This document shows positions 18,930 through 28,304 of a stretch of DNA of 64,000 nucleotides, in pieces. The stretch is taken from assembly GCF_009856625.1 (NCBI RefSeq), contig NZ_CP047241.1, forward strand, positions 2,480,001-2,544,000, given 5' to 3'. Source of the DNA: Aquitalea denitrificans. GTDB taxonomy: Bacteria > Pseudomonadota > Gammaproteobacteria > Burkholderiales > Chromobacteriaceae. Numbering within the stretch: position 1 is the first letter of the stretch; each line of letters begins with the position of its first letter. The position numbers and the translations under genes are program-made. Below the pieces are notes generated by a model, which saw only the letters and a program-made list of their open reading frames with translations, had not been told where the DNA came from and did not search any database.

Positions 18930-20558
18930 ATGAAGCTGACCATTGCACAAAGACTAAGCTGCACCCTGCTGGTTTGCCTGATCGCCATCCTGACCGTTGC
19001 CGGCTTTGCCTATCGCAACATGCGCACGGCACAGGAACAGGTGGAATACATCGACAACAATGTGCTGCCCAGCATTCAGCTACTGTACGAATCCACCATT
19101 TACGGCGAACGCCTGCGTATCAACATCCGTGACTACATGCTGGCAGGTGATGCCAGTGAGCGAACCGCCGCCGGCGAGCGCCTGCAAAGCAATGCCAGCA
19201 AGGTGGAAGAAGGCCTGAACAACTATGCCGCCCACTTTATTTCAGATGAACAGGACAAGCAGCTACTGGCCACAGACAAATCCCTGCTGAAGCTCTACCT
19301 GAACAAGACCCGGGATATCCAGGCCATGGCCGATGCCAGCAATATGGAGGGCATGCGCAAGGAAATTTCCCAAACCGGCGAATTCCGCAATCTGGCCATG
19401 AAGTTTACCGAGGCGATGGAAAACCACGTTGCCTACAACAACAAGACAGCCAAGCAGCTGACCGAAGATGGTCAGCGCAATTACCATCAGGCGCTCAACC
19501 TGTTTGTCACCGTCATCGTATTGGCCATCCTGGTGGCTGGTGGCCTTGGCTTCATGCTGGTACGTGAAATCCGCCAGCGCATGCAGGCTTTCCGCGATGG
19601 CCTGCGTCATGTGGCACGCGAACTGGATTTCACCCAGCGCATCAAGATCCACCGCCAGGATGAACTGGGCAACACGGCAGAAGCCTTCAACAAGCTGCTG
19701 GATACCCTGCAGAGCAGCCTGCAGTCGGTAAAACAGGGCGCACTGACCATTGCCGGCGTGTCCACCGAACTGGCCTCTACCGCCACACAGGTTGCCACGG
19801 CAGCCCAGCACCAGAGCAGTGCCTCGTCCAATATGGCCGCCACCGTCGAAGAAATGACAGTCAGCGTCAACCACGTGGCAGACCGCGCCAGCGAAGCCAA
19901 TACCGCTTCGGTAAACTCCGGCGAGCTGGCAGAACAAGGCAAGGCCACCATCAGCAAAGCGGCCAGCGACATCCAGTACATTTCCCGTACCGTGGATACA
20001 GCGGCAACACAACTGCGCGGGCTGGAAGAAAAGAGCCAGCAGGTGTCCCGCGTAGTGCAGGTAATCCGTGACGTGGCCGATCAGACCAATCTGCTGGCAC
20101 TCAATGCAGCCATCGAGGCGGCGCGTGCTGGCGAACAGGGCCGCGGCTTTGCCGTAGTGGCAGACGAAGTGCGCAAGCTGGCCGAGCGCACGGCGCAGTC
20201 CACCCAGGAAATTTCCTCCACCATCACGGCCATTCTGGAAAGCGCCGAAGTGGCCGTCAAAGCCATGGGGCAGGTAGAAGAAAACGTGGCCGATGGGGTA
20301 AGGGGCGCAGCAGAAGCCAATGCATCCATTATCGCCATTGGCAGCGGCAGCCAGCGGGCGGTGGCGCTGGTGGATGAAATCACCAATGCCATCAAGGAGC
20401 AAAGCGTAGCAACCACCAGCATTGCCCAGCAGGTGGAAGGCATTGCGCAGATGGCGGAAGAAAGCAGCGCGGCGGCAGGCAATACGGCCAATTCGGCCCA
20501 GCAACTGGATAGCTTGTCACGCCAGTTGCAGAGCATTGTCGATGCCTACAAAATCTGA
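18930..20558 (+). CDS. Methyl-accepting chemotaxis protein, four-helix-bundle type
   Basis: Transmembrane chemoreceptor, 542 residues. Membrane segments lie at about 10-28 and 190-212, enclosing a helical periplasmic domain of 4HB type ([17 protein letters not shown]). A HAMP segment follows, and the signalling domain contains [20 protein letters not shown]. The ligand is unknown. It is convergent with efeB and followed by a strong terminator. Confidence 0.93.
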   Translation: MKLTIAQRLSCTLLVCLIAILTVAGFAYRNMRTAQEQVEYIDNNVLPSIQLLYESTIYGERLRINIRDYMLAGDASERTAAGERLQSNASKVEEGLNNYAAHFISDEQDKQLLATDKSLLKLYLNKTRDIQAMADASNMEGMRKEISQTGEFRNLAMKFTEAMENHVAYNNKTAKQLTEDGQRNYHQALNLFVTVIVLAILVAGGLGFMLVREIRQRMQAFRDGLRHVARELDFTQRIKIHRQDELGNTAEAFNKLLDTLQSSLQSVKQGALTIAGVSTELASTATQVATAAQHQSSASSNMAATVEEMTVSVNHVADRASEANTASVNSGELAEQGKATISKAASDIQYISRTVDTAATQLRGLEEKSQQVSRVVQVIRDVADQTNLLALNAAIEAARAGEQGRGFAVVADEVRKLAERTAQSTQEISSTITAILESAEVAVKAMGQVEENVADGVRGAAEANASIIAIGSGSQRAVALVDEITNAIKEQSVATTSIAQQVEGIAQMAEESSAAAGNTANSAQQLDSLSRQLQSIVDAYKI

Positions 20559-20578
20559 CACAGCGTCTTGCATGCAAA

Positions 20579-20608
20579 ATGCCGGCACCAGGTGCCGGCA
20601 TTTTTTTT
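20579..20608 (+). terminator. Strong rho-independent terminator
   Basis: Near-perfect stem ATGCCGGCACC / GGTGCCGGCAT followed by eight T, 20 nt after the chemoreceptor stop. It may also help end efeB transcripts from the other side, where a shorter T run (AAAA on plus) precedes it. Confidence 0.9.
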
Positions 20609-20633
20609 AGCTGTCAGGCTGCCTCAGCCGTGC

Positions 20634-21914
20634 TCAGGCCGTGACTTGCAGCAAGGACTGGCCCAGCCAGGCATTGCCTTCCACTCCGGGCAGGGCAAAG
20701 AAATAGCCGCCGCCAAAGGGCTTGATGTATTCCTCCAGCGGTTCGCCATCCAGCCGCTTCTGGGTAGCGATGAAGCCGGTTTGCAGATTGGACTGGAAGC
20801 AGATGAATACCAGCCCCATATCCAGTTGGCCGGATTTGGTCAGGCCCAGCGAATAGCTGTAGCTGCGGCGCAGCAGCCGGGCATCGTGGCGGCCATGCAG
20901 GCGTGGCTCGGCGCGGCGCATGTGGGAATCCAGCGGCACCTGCCGGCCATGCGGGTCTGCCGCAAAAGCCGGGTCGTCGAATTCGTGCTGCTGGCCCAGC
21001 GGCGCACCACTACCCTTGTCGCGGCCGAAAATGCCCTGCTGCTCGCCCAGCGGTGTCCGGTCCCACTGCTCCAGCGTGAAGCGGATCAGGCGAATGGCAA
21101 TATAGCTGCCGCCCTTGGCCCAGCCTGGTTCCTTGTCCTTGCCATCCACCCACACCAGCGCATTCATCTGGGCGGCATCGGCGGTTTCGGGATTGCCGGT
21201 ACCGTCCTTGAAGCCGAACAGGTTGATTGGAGTGCTGCTGTTGCGTACCGCACCGGCTGGCAGGAAGCCGTCCATTTTCCAGCGCGCCGCCAGCTTGTCC
21301 GGGCAATGCTTGATAATGTCGCGCACCGCATGAATCACCGTCTCGCGCGAATTGGCGCAGCATTGCAGTAGCAAGTCGCCATCACACCAGGCGGCATCCA
21401 GCGCATCATTAGGGAAAGCCTGCATCTGGCCCAGATGCCGTGGCCGCTGTGACTGCAGGCCAAAACGCCCGTCAAACAGCGTAGCGCCCACCGCCACGGT
21501 GATGGTGAGCCGGTCCGGGGCAACGGTATCGCCCAGCAGGCCGGAATCCGGCGGCGGCAGCTTGGGCGGGCTAACGGCAGCCGGGCCGCCACGGGTGAGA
21601 AAGGCAATGCGCTCGGTCAGCAACTGCAAGGTCTGTTGCAGGCCCTGGCGGTCTTTGGCCAGTACATCGAAGGCAATGAAAATGGCTTCTTGCGGCGCAG
21701 CCGTGGTAATGCCAGCCTGATGCGCGCCGCGATACGGCACCACTTCGCTTGCCGGATCAGCCGGGCTGGCCAGTTTGCCAAACCAGGCCCCGGCTCCCAG
21801 CCCGCCAGCCAGTAGACCGCCGCCAAACAAACCGGCACCACGCAGCAGGTTGCGGCGCTGGGGACTGACTATGGTGGAGGAGTTGGCAATGGCGGGCTTG
21901 TCTTGTTCTGTCAT
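20634..21914 (-). CDS. efeB: Deferrochelatase/peroxidase EfeB (DyP type)
   Basis: Periplasmic haem peroxidase of the Fe2+ uptake system EfeUOB, 426 residues. A Tat signal is visible (SPQRRNLLRGAGLFGGGLLAGG). The DyP motif GFKDGTGNPE contains the conserved Asp, and the haem-ligand His is probably in LDSHMRRAEPR. The start MTEQDKP at 21914 is preferred over 21965, which would place the Tat motif too far inside. It is last in the operon efeU, efeO (two parts), efeB. Confidence 0.93.
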   Translation of the reverse strand: MTEQDKPAIANSSTIVSPQRRNLLRGAGLFGGGLLAGGLGAGAWFGKLASPADPASEVVPYRGAHQAGITTAAPQEAIFIAFDVLAKDRQGLQQTLQLLTERIAFLTRGGPAAVSPPKLPPPDSGLLGDTVAPDRLTITVAVGATLFDGRFGLQSQRPRHLGQMQAFPNDALDAAWCDGDLLLQCCANSRETVIHAVRDIIKHCPDKLAARWKMDGFLPAGAVRNSSTPINLFGFKDGTGNPETADAAQMNALVWVDGKDKEPGWAKGGSYIAIRLIRFTLEQWDRTPLGEQQGIFGRDKGSGAPLGQQHEFDDPAFAADPHGRQVPLDSHMRRAEPRLHGRHDARLLRRSYSYSLGLTKSGQLDMGLVFICFQSNLQTGFIATQKRLDGEPLEEYIKPFGGGYFFALPGVEGNAWLGQSLLQVTA

Positions 21915-21954
21915 GACGTAAGGTCTGTCTGTGTGGTGCTGCCGTGCAGCGTGT

Positions 21955-22326
21955 TCATTCAACAATCAGTACACCGTGCGGATTGCTCAGCAGGCCGCAG
22001 GTCATTTCGTATTTGCCGGGTTCCAGTTTTGCGGTCAGCTTCTGGCTGAAGCCGGGGGCGATGTTCTCGCGCTCCTCCACCACGTACACGCCCTTGAGGA
22101 TTTCCCATTCCACGGCGCGGGCGCTGTTGTTCTTGATCAGAAACTGGGTTTTGCCGCGCTTGACGGTCAGCTGCATCGGCTCGCAGGCCTCATCCGTCAC
22201 CCCGACATTGACAACAGGGATGGCCGGGGCCGCACTGGCAGGGCTGGCGGTGGCAGGAGCCGGGCCTTGCTTGCTGCAGGCAGCCAGCAAACCAAGCAGC
22301 AGGCACAGGGGTAATGCTTTGATCAT
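21955..22326 (-). CDS. efeO: EfeO cupredoxin-domain lipoprotein
   Basis: A 123-residue protein equal to the N-terminal Cup domain of E. coli EfeO (EWEILKGVYVVEERENIAPG, then YEMTCGLLSNPHG). The lipobox LLGLLAAC near the N-terminus marks it as a lipoprotein. In E. coli the Cup and M75 domains are one chain; here they are separate genes in the operon. It probably binds or oxidises iron at the membrane before transfer to EfeU. Candidate metal ligands are the Cys in EACEP and the Met/Cys in MTCG. Confidence 0.9.
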   Translation of the reverse strand: MIKALPLCLLLGLLAACSKQGPAPATASPASAAPAIPVVNVGVTDEACEPMQLTVKRGKTQFLIKNNSARAVEWEILKGVYVVEERENIAPGFSQKLTAKLEPGKYEMTCGLLSNPHGVLIVE

Positions 22327-22383
22327 GAAGGTGTCCTGAATGCAGCCGGGCAGCCGCTGGCCGCCCTGACTGGCTGACAGAAA

Positions 22384-22414
22384 CTGCCCCGTGCCATGCG
22401 CGGCAACGGGGCAG
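22384..22414. other. Intra-operon hairpin between the two efeO parts
   Basis: A 9-bp perfect stem (CTGCCCCGT with ACGGGGCAG) closes a 13-nt loop with a further GCC/GGC pairing. No T tract follows. It may set the relative amounts of the two EfeO parts (inference). Confidence 0.4.
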
Positions 22415-22425
22415 GATGAGGTGGA

Positions 22426-23334
22426 TCAATCCAGGCCCAGCACGCCGCGCAGCTTGGACAGGTCTTCGGCCAGGGCGGTAATCGGGCCCTTCATCGCGGT
22501 ACGGTCGGCGTCGGTCACCTTGTCGTAACTGACAAAGCCTTTTTTGTCTTCGCTACGGTACTTGTCCAGCAGGCTGTCCACGGTCTTGAAGTTTTCATCC
22601 ACCTTGGCCAGCAACTCCGGGCTGGCCTTCTGCAGCAGCGGGCGCAGCAGTTCTACAATTTTCTGCGCGCCGTCGACATTGGCCTGGAAGTCCCACAGGT
22701 CGGTATGGCTGTAACGGTCCTCTTCCCCGCTTACCTTGGTCTTTGCCACCTCTTCGATCAGGCCGGCCGCGCCGCCCACCATTTTGGCCGGCGGAATATC
22801 CAGCGTGGCCACCCGCTTGTTCAGCTCAGTGATGTCGGCCACCAGCTTGTCGGCAAACTGCGCCTGGTCCTTGGTGGTGTGGTCGCCGAACAGGGCTTTT
22901 TCCAGACGGTGGAAGCCGGTGAATTTGGGATCTGCAGCCTTTTGCTTGAAGTCGTCTTCACGGGCGTCGATGGCGGCATCCATGTCGGAGAACAATTCGG
23001 CAATCGGCTCGATGCGCTCGTAATGCTGGCGGGTAATGGCGTACAGGCTCTGTGCCTTCTTCAGCTCGCCAGCCTTGATGGCGGCGGCAAACGCCTTGGA
23101 CTGGGTCAGCAAGCCGTCCAGCTCGGTGCTCACATATTGCTTGTAGTCGGCAATCGGGCCGGCCAGCTGGGCGGTGTAATCCACGGCAGGGGCCGATGCT
23201 GCTGCGGCAGAAGCTTCAGCAACCGGCGCACTGCCGGCCTGGGCCGCAGGTGCTTGCTCGGTTTTGCCGCAGGCAGCCAGCGTGGATACCAGCAGCGCCA
23301 CAACAGACAACTTGAACAGGGCATGGTTTGCCAT
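22426..23334 (-). CDS. efeO: EfeO M75 (imelysin-like) domain lipoprotein
   Basis: Periplasmic iron-binding component, 302 residues, with the M75 domain as its main body. The metal motif HxxE is seen in GFHRLEKALFGDH. A lipobox (LVSTLAAC) lies at residues about 16-22, followed by an Ala/Pro-rich linker. It lacks the Cup domain, which is the next gene. efeU lies 35 nt upstream, so the order efeU-efeO(M75)-efeO(Cup)-efeB is clear. Confidence 0.92.
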   Translation of the reverse strand: MANHALFKLSVVALLVSTLAACGKTEQAPAAQAGSAPVAEASAAAASAPAVDYTAQLAGPIADYKQYVSTELDGLLTQSKAFAAAIKAGELKKAQSLYAITRQHYERIEPIAELFSDMDAAIDAREDDFKQKAADPKFTGFHRLEKALFGDHTTKDQAQFADKLVADITELNKRVATLDIPPAKMVGGAAGLIEEVAKTKVSGEEDRYSHTDLWDFQANVDGAQKIVELLRPLLQKASPELLAKVDENFKTVDSLLDKYRSEDKKGFVSYDKVTDADRTAMKGPITALAEDLSKLRGVLGLD

Positions 23335-23369
23335 CAATGAATTTCCTTCAGGATTGGTGAGCGGTGATT

Positions 23370-24215
23370 TCAATGGGAGTGCAGCGTGGCACGGGACGAG
23401 CTGGCGGCTGGCTTGCTGCCGCGCATGAACAGGAACAACGCCGGCAGCAGATACAGCACCCAGGCCAGCAGCTCGCTGACGGTGGGGGTGTCGTTGTAGC
23501 CGAACATGCCGGACAGAATCACCCCCAGCGGGGTGTCGATGGGTAAGATGTGGCTCAGGTCGAACACCACGCTTTGCAGCTGGTTCCACAGCCCGGCCTC
23601 ATGCAGGGCCTTGATGGCACCGGCCAGCAGGCCGGCTGCCACCAGGATGATGAACATGCCGGTAAGGCGGAAGAAGCGGCGCAAATCGATACGCACCCCG
23701 CCCTGATAAATGCCCCAGCCTATGGCCACGGCAACCGCCAGTCCCAGCAGGGCAGCCAGCCAGGCCAGCGGGTTTTCCGCCTGTTGCTGGAATGCCGCCA
23801 GCAGGAAAAACACCGATTCCAGCCCTTCGCGCGCCACGGCAAAAAAGGCCATACCGATCAGCGCGTAAGCCTGACCGCGGCCACGGCCAAGGGCAGCGTC
23901 GATGGAGTTGTGCAGCTGGCCCTTGATGGAACGGGCGGCCTGCTTCATCCAGAACACCATGGAGGTGAGGATGCCAACGGCAATCAGCGCTACCACGGCT
24001 TCAAACAGTTCCTGCTGCTTTTGCGGGAATTCCTGCTCGGTCATTTCCAGGGCAAAACCCACGCCCAGGCTAAGCAGGCAGGCCAGCACAACGCCCAGCC
24101 ACACGGCGGGCATCCAGCGCTGCTGGCCGGACTGGCGCAGATAGCTGGCGATAATGCCGACGATCAGCGCGGCTTCCATGCCTTCGCGCAACATGATGAG
24201 AAATGGGATGAGCAT
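23370..24215 (-). CDS. efeU: Ferrous iron permease EfeU (FTR1 family)
   Basis: Inner-membrane iron permease, 281 residues, with about seven membrane segments. The two REGxE iron motifs characteristic of FTR1 are present: LREGMEAAL in the first helix and AREGLESVF further on. The start MLIPFLIMLREG at 24215 fits the family; the frame open to 24269 crosses the Fur-like box. It is the first gene of the efe operon. Confidence 0.94.
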   Translation of the reverse strand: MLIPFLIMLREGMEAALIVGIIASYLRQSGQQRWMPAVWLGVVLACLLSLGVGFALEMTEQEFPQKQQELFEAVVALIAVGILTSMVFWMKQAARSIKGQLHNSIDAALGRGRGQAYALIGMAFFAVAREGLESVFFLLAAFQQQAENPLAWLAALLGLAVAVAIGWGIYQGGVRIDLRRFFRLTGMFIILVAAGLLAGAIKALHEAGLWNQLQSVVFDLSHILPIDTPLGVILSGMFGYNDTPTVSELLAWVLYLLPALFLFMRGSKPAASSSRATLHSH

Positions 24216-24235
24216 GATTGTGAATATTCTTAAAA

Positions 24236-24250
24236 TGAGAATCATGCTCA
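24236..24250 (-). promoter_or_regulatory. Fur-like box upstream of efeU
   Basis: TGAGAATCATGCTCA, flanked to give AATGAG...CTCATT, fits the 7-1-7 Fur consensus at about 11 of 14 positions. It lies 21 nt upstream of efeU. Iron repression is inferred. Confidence 0.65.
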
Positions 24251-24342
24251 TTCGCATTTGAACTGTCAACGAAAATACCTGTCACGCCGCCTGCAGCGCA
24301 ATACTCCTTAACAAAGCCAGCACCCCTACCCGCCCTGCCATG

Positions 24343-24374
24343 AAAAAAGCCAGCTGGCACAAGGCCGGCTGGCT
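24343..24374 (-). terminator. Terminator after the TonB receptor gene
   Basis: Stem of 11 bp with one mismatch (24348-24358 with 24364-24374), followed on the minus strand by a T run. It lies 116 nt past the receptor stop and before efeU. Confidence 0.7.
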
Positions 24375-24417
24375 GCAGATTGTTAACAAACGCCATCTCG
24401 CTTTCCGGAAAGAAAGT

Positions 24418-24459
24418 GAGGCTCCCTTGCAGGGCAAGGGCGGGGGGATTGGGAATAGA
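24418..24459 (-). repeat. 42-nt hairpin-bearing dispersed repeat, copy 2
   Basis: Reverse-complement copy of 6125-6166 with one mismatch. It lies just past the stop of the TonB receptor gene, 30 nt from its end. Confidence 0.85.
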
Positions 24460-24489
24460 CGGGCGCAGGGCTCCGTAACGGAATGAAAC

Positions 24490-26673
24490 TCAGTATTTCC
24501 ACTTCACCGATACGCTGGCATTCACCGGGGCAGCGTAGTAGGACTGATCCCAGTACACGCTGGTCAGGTATTTGCGGTTCAGCACGTTGTACAGATTGGC
24601 GGCCACCGTCAGGTGTTTGTCCACCTCGTAGCTGGCCATCAGGTTCCATACCGAGTAGCCACCCTGATAAGCTGCCGACGTGCTGCTGTAGCGGGTTTCG
24701 CTCTGGTAATTGAGGCTGGCACCCAGTTTCAGCTGCTCCAGCTGCGGCACGCGCCAGGTGGTGGACAGCCGTACCTGACGGCGCGGCACGTACAGGCGTA
24801 CATCGTCGCCGTTTTCGCCGGTAATCTGCTGCGCTACCACGCCCAGGCTAGCCTGCCAGTTGTGGGCCAGCTCGCCGGAAACATCAAACTCCACGCCCTT
24901 GGACTTGGCGGAAATCCCGCGGTAGTAAGCCTTGCTGCCCACGTAACCGGCCTGTTCGGCAATATTGTCCTGCTGCACTTCAAACAGCGACAGCGAGGTA
25001 TTGAGACGGCGCTGGAAGAACTCGCCCTTCAGGCCGATTTCCTTGCCGGTGCCGCGGGCGGCAGCCAGAGTGGCTCCGCTGGCGTCGGTCTGGGTTTGCG
25101 GGTTGAAAATCTTGGCCACGCTACCGTAGGCGGAAATCTGCTCGGTCAGGTCTACCACCAGGCCAACGTAAGGCGAGGTGGCCGACTGGTCCAGCGCATG
25201 GCCGACGCCATAGCTGTAACCGCTGGAGCTGGCCTGGGTGTAATTGGCCCCCAGCAGCAGTTTTAGCGGATCAGCCAGATTCAGCCGGGTGGCGGCGTAC
25301 AGGGTTTTGCGGGTATCAACATAGCTGCTGCCATCCACGCTGGCGTCGAAGCTGGGCATGGCATAGCTGCCGTTGAAGGCGGTGGAGCCGAACAGCTCGG
25401 TACCGATGCCTGCGCCGTAATGGCTGACATCCGTCAGGCGCGAACGCGACAGATTCACCCCAAGGTTAAAGTCATGCTGGCGTTCGGCCAGTGTGTACTT
25501 GCCACCCAGATTGCTGTCGAAATACACCTGTTTGTTACTGCTTTCGTAGCGCGAGGGATAGGCATACAGTCCGCCACCGGTCGTCTTGTTTGGCGTGCCG
25601 TACACGTAGAATAGTGCGCTGTCGGTATCAAACTGGTTGTAACCCAACGTGCTCTTCCACTGCCAGCCGTTGTCCAGCGCATGGGCCAGCTCGGCAAAAA
25701 CACGCTGTTCGGTGGTATCCATATAGGACCAGTCGGTGGCCGTACTAGTACCGACCGGGTAGTTGGTGCTGGAACCATCGCTGTAGGACATCGGCAGCGC
25801 ACCCCACATCGCACCCTTGCCGTCTTCCTTCTGATAGCTGTAGCCCAGCGTCAGCACGGTTTTGTCGCTCAGCTTGTTTTCCAACACACCGTAAAACACA
25901 TCGCGGGACGGTTTGTAGCGGTCCAGATAGGAATGGCCGTCCTCATGTGCGGCCACCACACGACCGGTCACTGTCCCCTCCTGGTTCAGCGGGCCGGAAA
26001 CATCCACGTCCAGCCGCTTGGTATCCCATGAGCCAATGGTAAGGCCGGCGGATGCCTGGAAGTCGTCGGTCGGGCGCTTGCGGATGAAATTGACCGTGGC
26101 GGACGGATTGCCGGTGGAGCTGGACAGGCCGTTGGCCCCGCGCACGATTTCAATGCGGTCGAACATGGCGGTGTCGATGTCGCCGTACTGCAGGCTGTAA
26201 GTCATCGGCACGCCGATGCCGTCCATCTGGAAATTGGTGATGTCAAAGCCGCGTGCGGTGTAGTAGGTACGGTTGGTTTCCACCTTTTCCACCGTCACCC
26301 CGGTGGTATTGGCCAGCACATCGTTAATGGTGTTGAGGTTGAAATCTTCCATCTTGGCATGCGTCACCACCGACACCGCCTGTGGCGTTTCGCGCGGGCT
26401 CAGGTTCAGCCGGGTGGCGGAATCACTGTGCTTGATGGTGTAGGTATCCTGCTTTTCCGTCGGCAGCTGTGCGCTTGGTGCTTCGGCAGATACCGTCACC
26501 GCAGGCAGTACGGCAACATCGGCGGGCTGGCCTGCGGCTACAGTGGCCGCATCATCTGCGTAAGCCTGACTGGCAACACCAGTCGCAGCCAGCATGACAG
26601 CCAGGCAAAGCGGGCGCAGAGTAAAACCGGAAGTAAAGGGAGCATGTGCGGCAGCAGGCCGGTGAACTTGCAT
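24490..26673 (-). CDS. TonB-dependent siderophore receptor
   Basis: Outer-membrane ferric-siderophore receptor, 727 residues, of the FhuE/FpvA-like group. A signal peptide ends near AYADDAAT, a possible TonB box is in VLPAVTVSA, and the plug domain carries RETPQAVSVVT and YTARGFDITNFQMDGIGVP. The chain ends with the typical barrel strand VKWKY. Ligand unknown. A Fur-like box lies 55 nt upstream, and a PepSY protein gene is divergent. Confidence 0.93.
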   Translation of the reverse strand: MQVHRPAAAHAPFTSGFTLRPLCLAVMLAATGVASQAYADDAATVAAGQPADVAVLPAVTVSAEAPSAQLPTEKQDTYTIKHSDSATRLNLSPRETPQAVSVVTHAKMEDFNLNTINDVLANTTGVTVEKVETNRTYYTARGFDITNFQMDGIGVPMTYSLQYGDIDTAMFDRIEIVRGANGLSSSTGNPSATVNFIRKRPTDDFQASAGLTIGSWDTKRLDVDVSGPLNQEGTVTGRVVAAHEDGHSYLDRYKPSRDVFYGVLENKLSDKTVLTLGYSYQKEDGKGAMWGALPMSYSDGSSTNYPVGTSTATDWSYMDTTEQRVFAELAHALDNGWQWKSTLGYNQFDTDSALFYVYGTPNKTTGGGLYAYPSRYESSNKQVYFDSNLGGKYTLAERQHDFNLGVNLSRSRLTDVSHYGAGIGTELFGSTAFNGSYAMPSFDASVDGSSYVDTRKTLYAATRLNLADPLKLLLGANYTQASSSGYSYGVGHALDQSATSPYVGLVVDLTEQISAYGSVAKIFNPQTQTDASGATLAAARGTGKEIGLKGEFFQRRLNTSLSLFEVQQDNIAEQAGYVGSKAYYRGISAKSKGVEFDVSGELAHNWQASLGVVAQQITGENGDDVRLYVPRRQVRLSTTWRVPQLEQLKLGASLNYQSETRYSSTSAAYQGGYSVWNLMASYEVDKHLTVAANLYNVLNRKYLTSVYWDQSYYAAPVNASVSVKWKY

Positions 26674-26727
26674 GATGTGGGAATCCAGAGTGTTAAAAAT
26701 CAGAGCGAGCCGTCTGTTTTTTGTTAA

Positions 26728-26742
26728 TGATAATGATTCTGA
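26728..26742 (-). promoter_or_regulatory. Fur-like box upstream of the TonB receptor
   Basis: TGATAATGATTCTGA matches the 7-1-7 Fur consensus at 13 of 15 positions, 55 nt before the receptor start. Confidence 0.7.
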
Positions 26743-26839
26743 TTTACATTCTCAGTAGAAATACTAAGCATTGTCAATCGCCTTTACATAGCGGCAACAG
26801 ACATCCCCCTGGGCAGAGCAGGAAAATTCCAATCGATAT

Positions 26840-26860
26840 AGTAATGATTCGCATTTGCAT
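26840..26860 (+). promoter_or_regulatory. Second Fur-like box, facing the PepSY gene
   Basis: AGTAATGATTCGCATTTGCAT contains Fur-type hexamers and lies 96 nt upstream of the PepSY gene. Its symmetry is weaker than that of the other two boxes. Confidence 0.45.
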
Positions 26861-26955
26861 ATACACTGCACGCCGCAGCACAAGGCCCTCTCACCAAAGG
26901 GTTCGGCCTGTCTGCCGAACCGGCTTGCATCGGCCCGCCCACCCTCCCCTTACCC

Positions 26956-28293
26956 ATGACGACTGCACAAGGCATGAAACCGCATTTCCGACAAAGCGCC
27001 GTCCTCATTCACCGCTGGCTTGGCCTGACCATGGCCGGCTTCCTGCTGCTGGCAGGCCTCACCGGTGCCATTCTGGCCTGGAACGAGGAGCTGGATCACT
27101 GGCTGAACCCGGAGCTGTTCTTCACCCCGCCCGCCGCAGCCGGCACCCGCCCGCTAGACCCGCTGCAACTGCGTCAGACGGTGGCAGCCGCCTTTCCGGA
27201 TGCGGTGGCGGCCATGGTGCCGCTGGAACAGCAAGCAGGACGCAGCATGATTTTCTGGCTGTCCGGCCTGCCCAAGTCCGACGGCACCCTGTCCGAGCCC
27301 GCCAATAACCAGGTGTTTGTCGATCCGTACAGCGGCAGGATTCAGGGCGCGCGCAAATGGGGTGACATCAGCCAGGGCAGCAAGAACCTGATTCCCTTTA
27401 TCTACCGCCTGCACTACTCGCTGGCGCTGGGTGACCTGGCCACCACCATCTTCGGCATCATCGCCCTGCTGTGGACGGCCGACTGCTTTGCCGGTGCCTG
27501 GCTCACCTTCCCGGCACCGCAACGCAAAGCCGGCAAGCCCGTTCCGGCTGATGTGCAGCAAACACGCAAGAGCTGGCTGCAACGCTGGGCGGTGTCATGG
27601 AAAATCCGCCGTGGCGGCGGCAGTTACAAACTGGTGTTTGACTGGCACCGTGCGGCATCACTCTGGCTGTGGGCCATGCTGCTGGTGCTGGCCTGGAGCA
27701 GCGTGTCATTCAACCTGCCGTCTGTGTACAAGCCGGTGATGGCAACACTGTTTACCACCCAGACCGAGCCGGATGAGGCCGCGCCAGGCCGCGCCAGCCA
27801 GCTGCCACCACGGCTGGACTGGGAAGCCGCCCGCAGCCGGGGACGCGAGCTGATGACCCGGCTGGCTGCCAGCAAGGGCTTTGCCATTCTGGAAGAAGAC
27901 GACCTGTTTTATGACAGCCGCACCGGCCTGTATGGTTTCAGCAGCCGCAGCAGCCTGGATGTCAGCCACCGCTGGGGCAGCACCGTGGTGTATTTTGATG
28001 GCGATACCGGCCGCGACCAGGGTGCCTGGCTACCTACAGGCCGCGCCAGCGGCGATACCATTCACAGCTGGCTGGTGAGCCTGCACATGGCGGCAATAGG
28101 CGGCCTGCCCTACAAGGTATTCATCATGCTGCTGGGACTGGTGGTGGCATCGCTCAGCGTGACCGGCGTGGCCGTCTGGTGGAAAAAACGGCAAGGGCGG
28201 AAAAAGGCAGCGCACAATGCGATGGAACGTAAGGCAGGAGAACGGGGAAAAGAACAGGCGGCCAGCAGGCAGGAAAGCGCGGCACAACCCTGA
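26956..28293 (+). CDS. PepSY-associated membrane protein
   Basis: Inner-membrane protein of the PepSY_TM family, 445 residues, with about four membrane segments (near residues 20-42, 160-185, 230-250 and 370-395). Conserved motifs HRWLGL, GAILAWNEELD, YRLHYSL and SWLVSLHMA with membrane His residues suggest haem binding, as in ferric-reductase-like relatives. Beside a siderophore receptor it may reduce or release iron from the siderophore (inference). The C-terminus is a charged cytoplasmic tail rich in Lys, Arg and Glu. Confidence 0.88.
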   Translation: MTTAQGMKPHFRQSAVLIHRWLGLTMAGFLLLAGLTGAILAWNEELDHWLNPELFFTPPAAAGTRPLDPLQLRQTVAAAFPDAVAAMVPLEQQAGRSMIFWLSGLPKSDGTLSEPANNQVFVDPYSGRIQGARKWGDISQGSKNLIPFIYRLHYSLALGDLATTIFGIIALLWTADCFAGAWLTFPAPQRKAGKPVPADVQQTRKSWLQRWAVSWKIRRGGGSYKLVFDWHRAASLWLWAMLLVLAWSSVSFNLPSVYKPVMATLFTTQTEPDEAAPGRASQLPPRLDWEAARSRGRELMTRLAASKGFAILEEDDLFYDSRTGLYGFSSRSSLDVSHRWGSTVVYFDGDTGRDQGAWLPTGRASGDTIHSWLVSLHMAAIGGLPYKVFIMLLGLVVASLSVTGVAVWWKKRQGRKKAAHNAMERKAGERGKEQAASRQESAAQP

Positions 28294-28304
28294 TGCTGTG
28301 CCGG

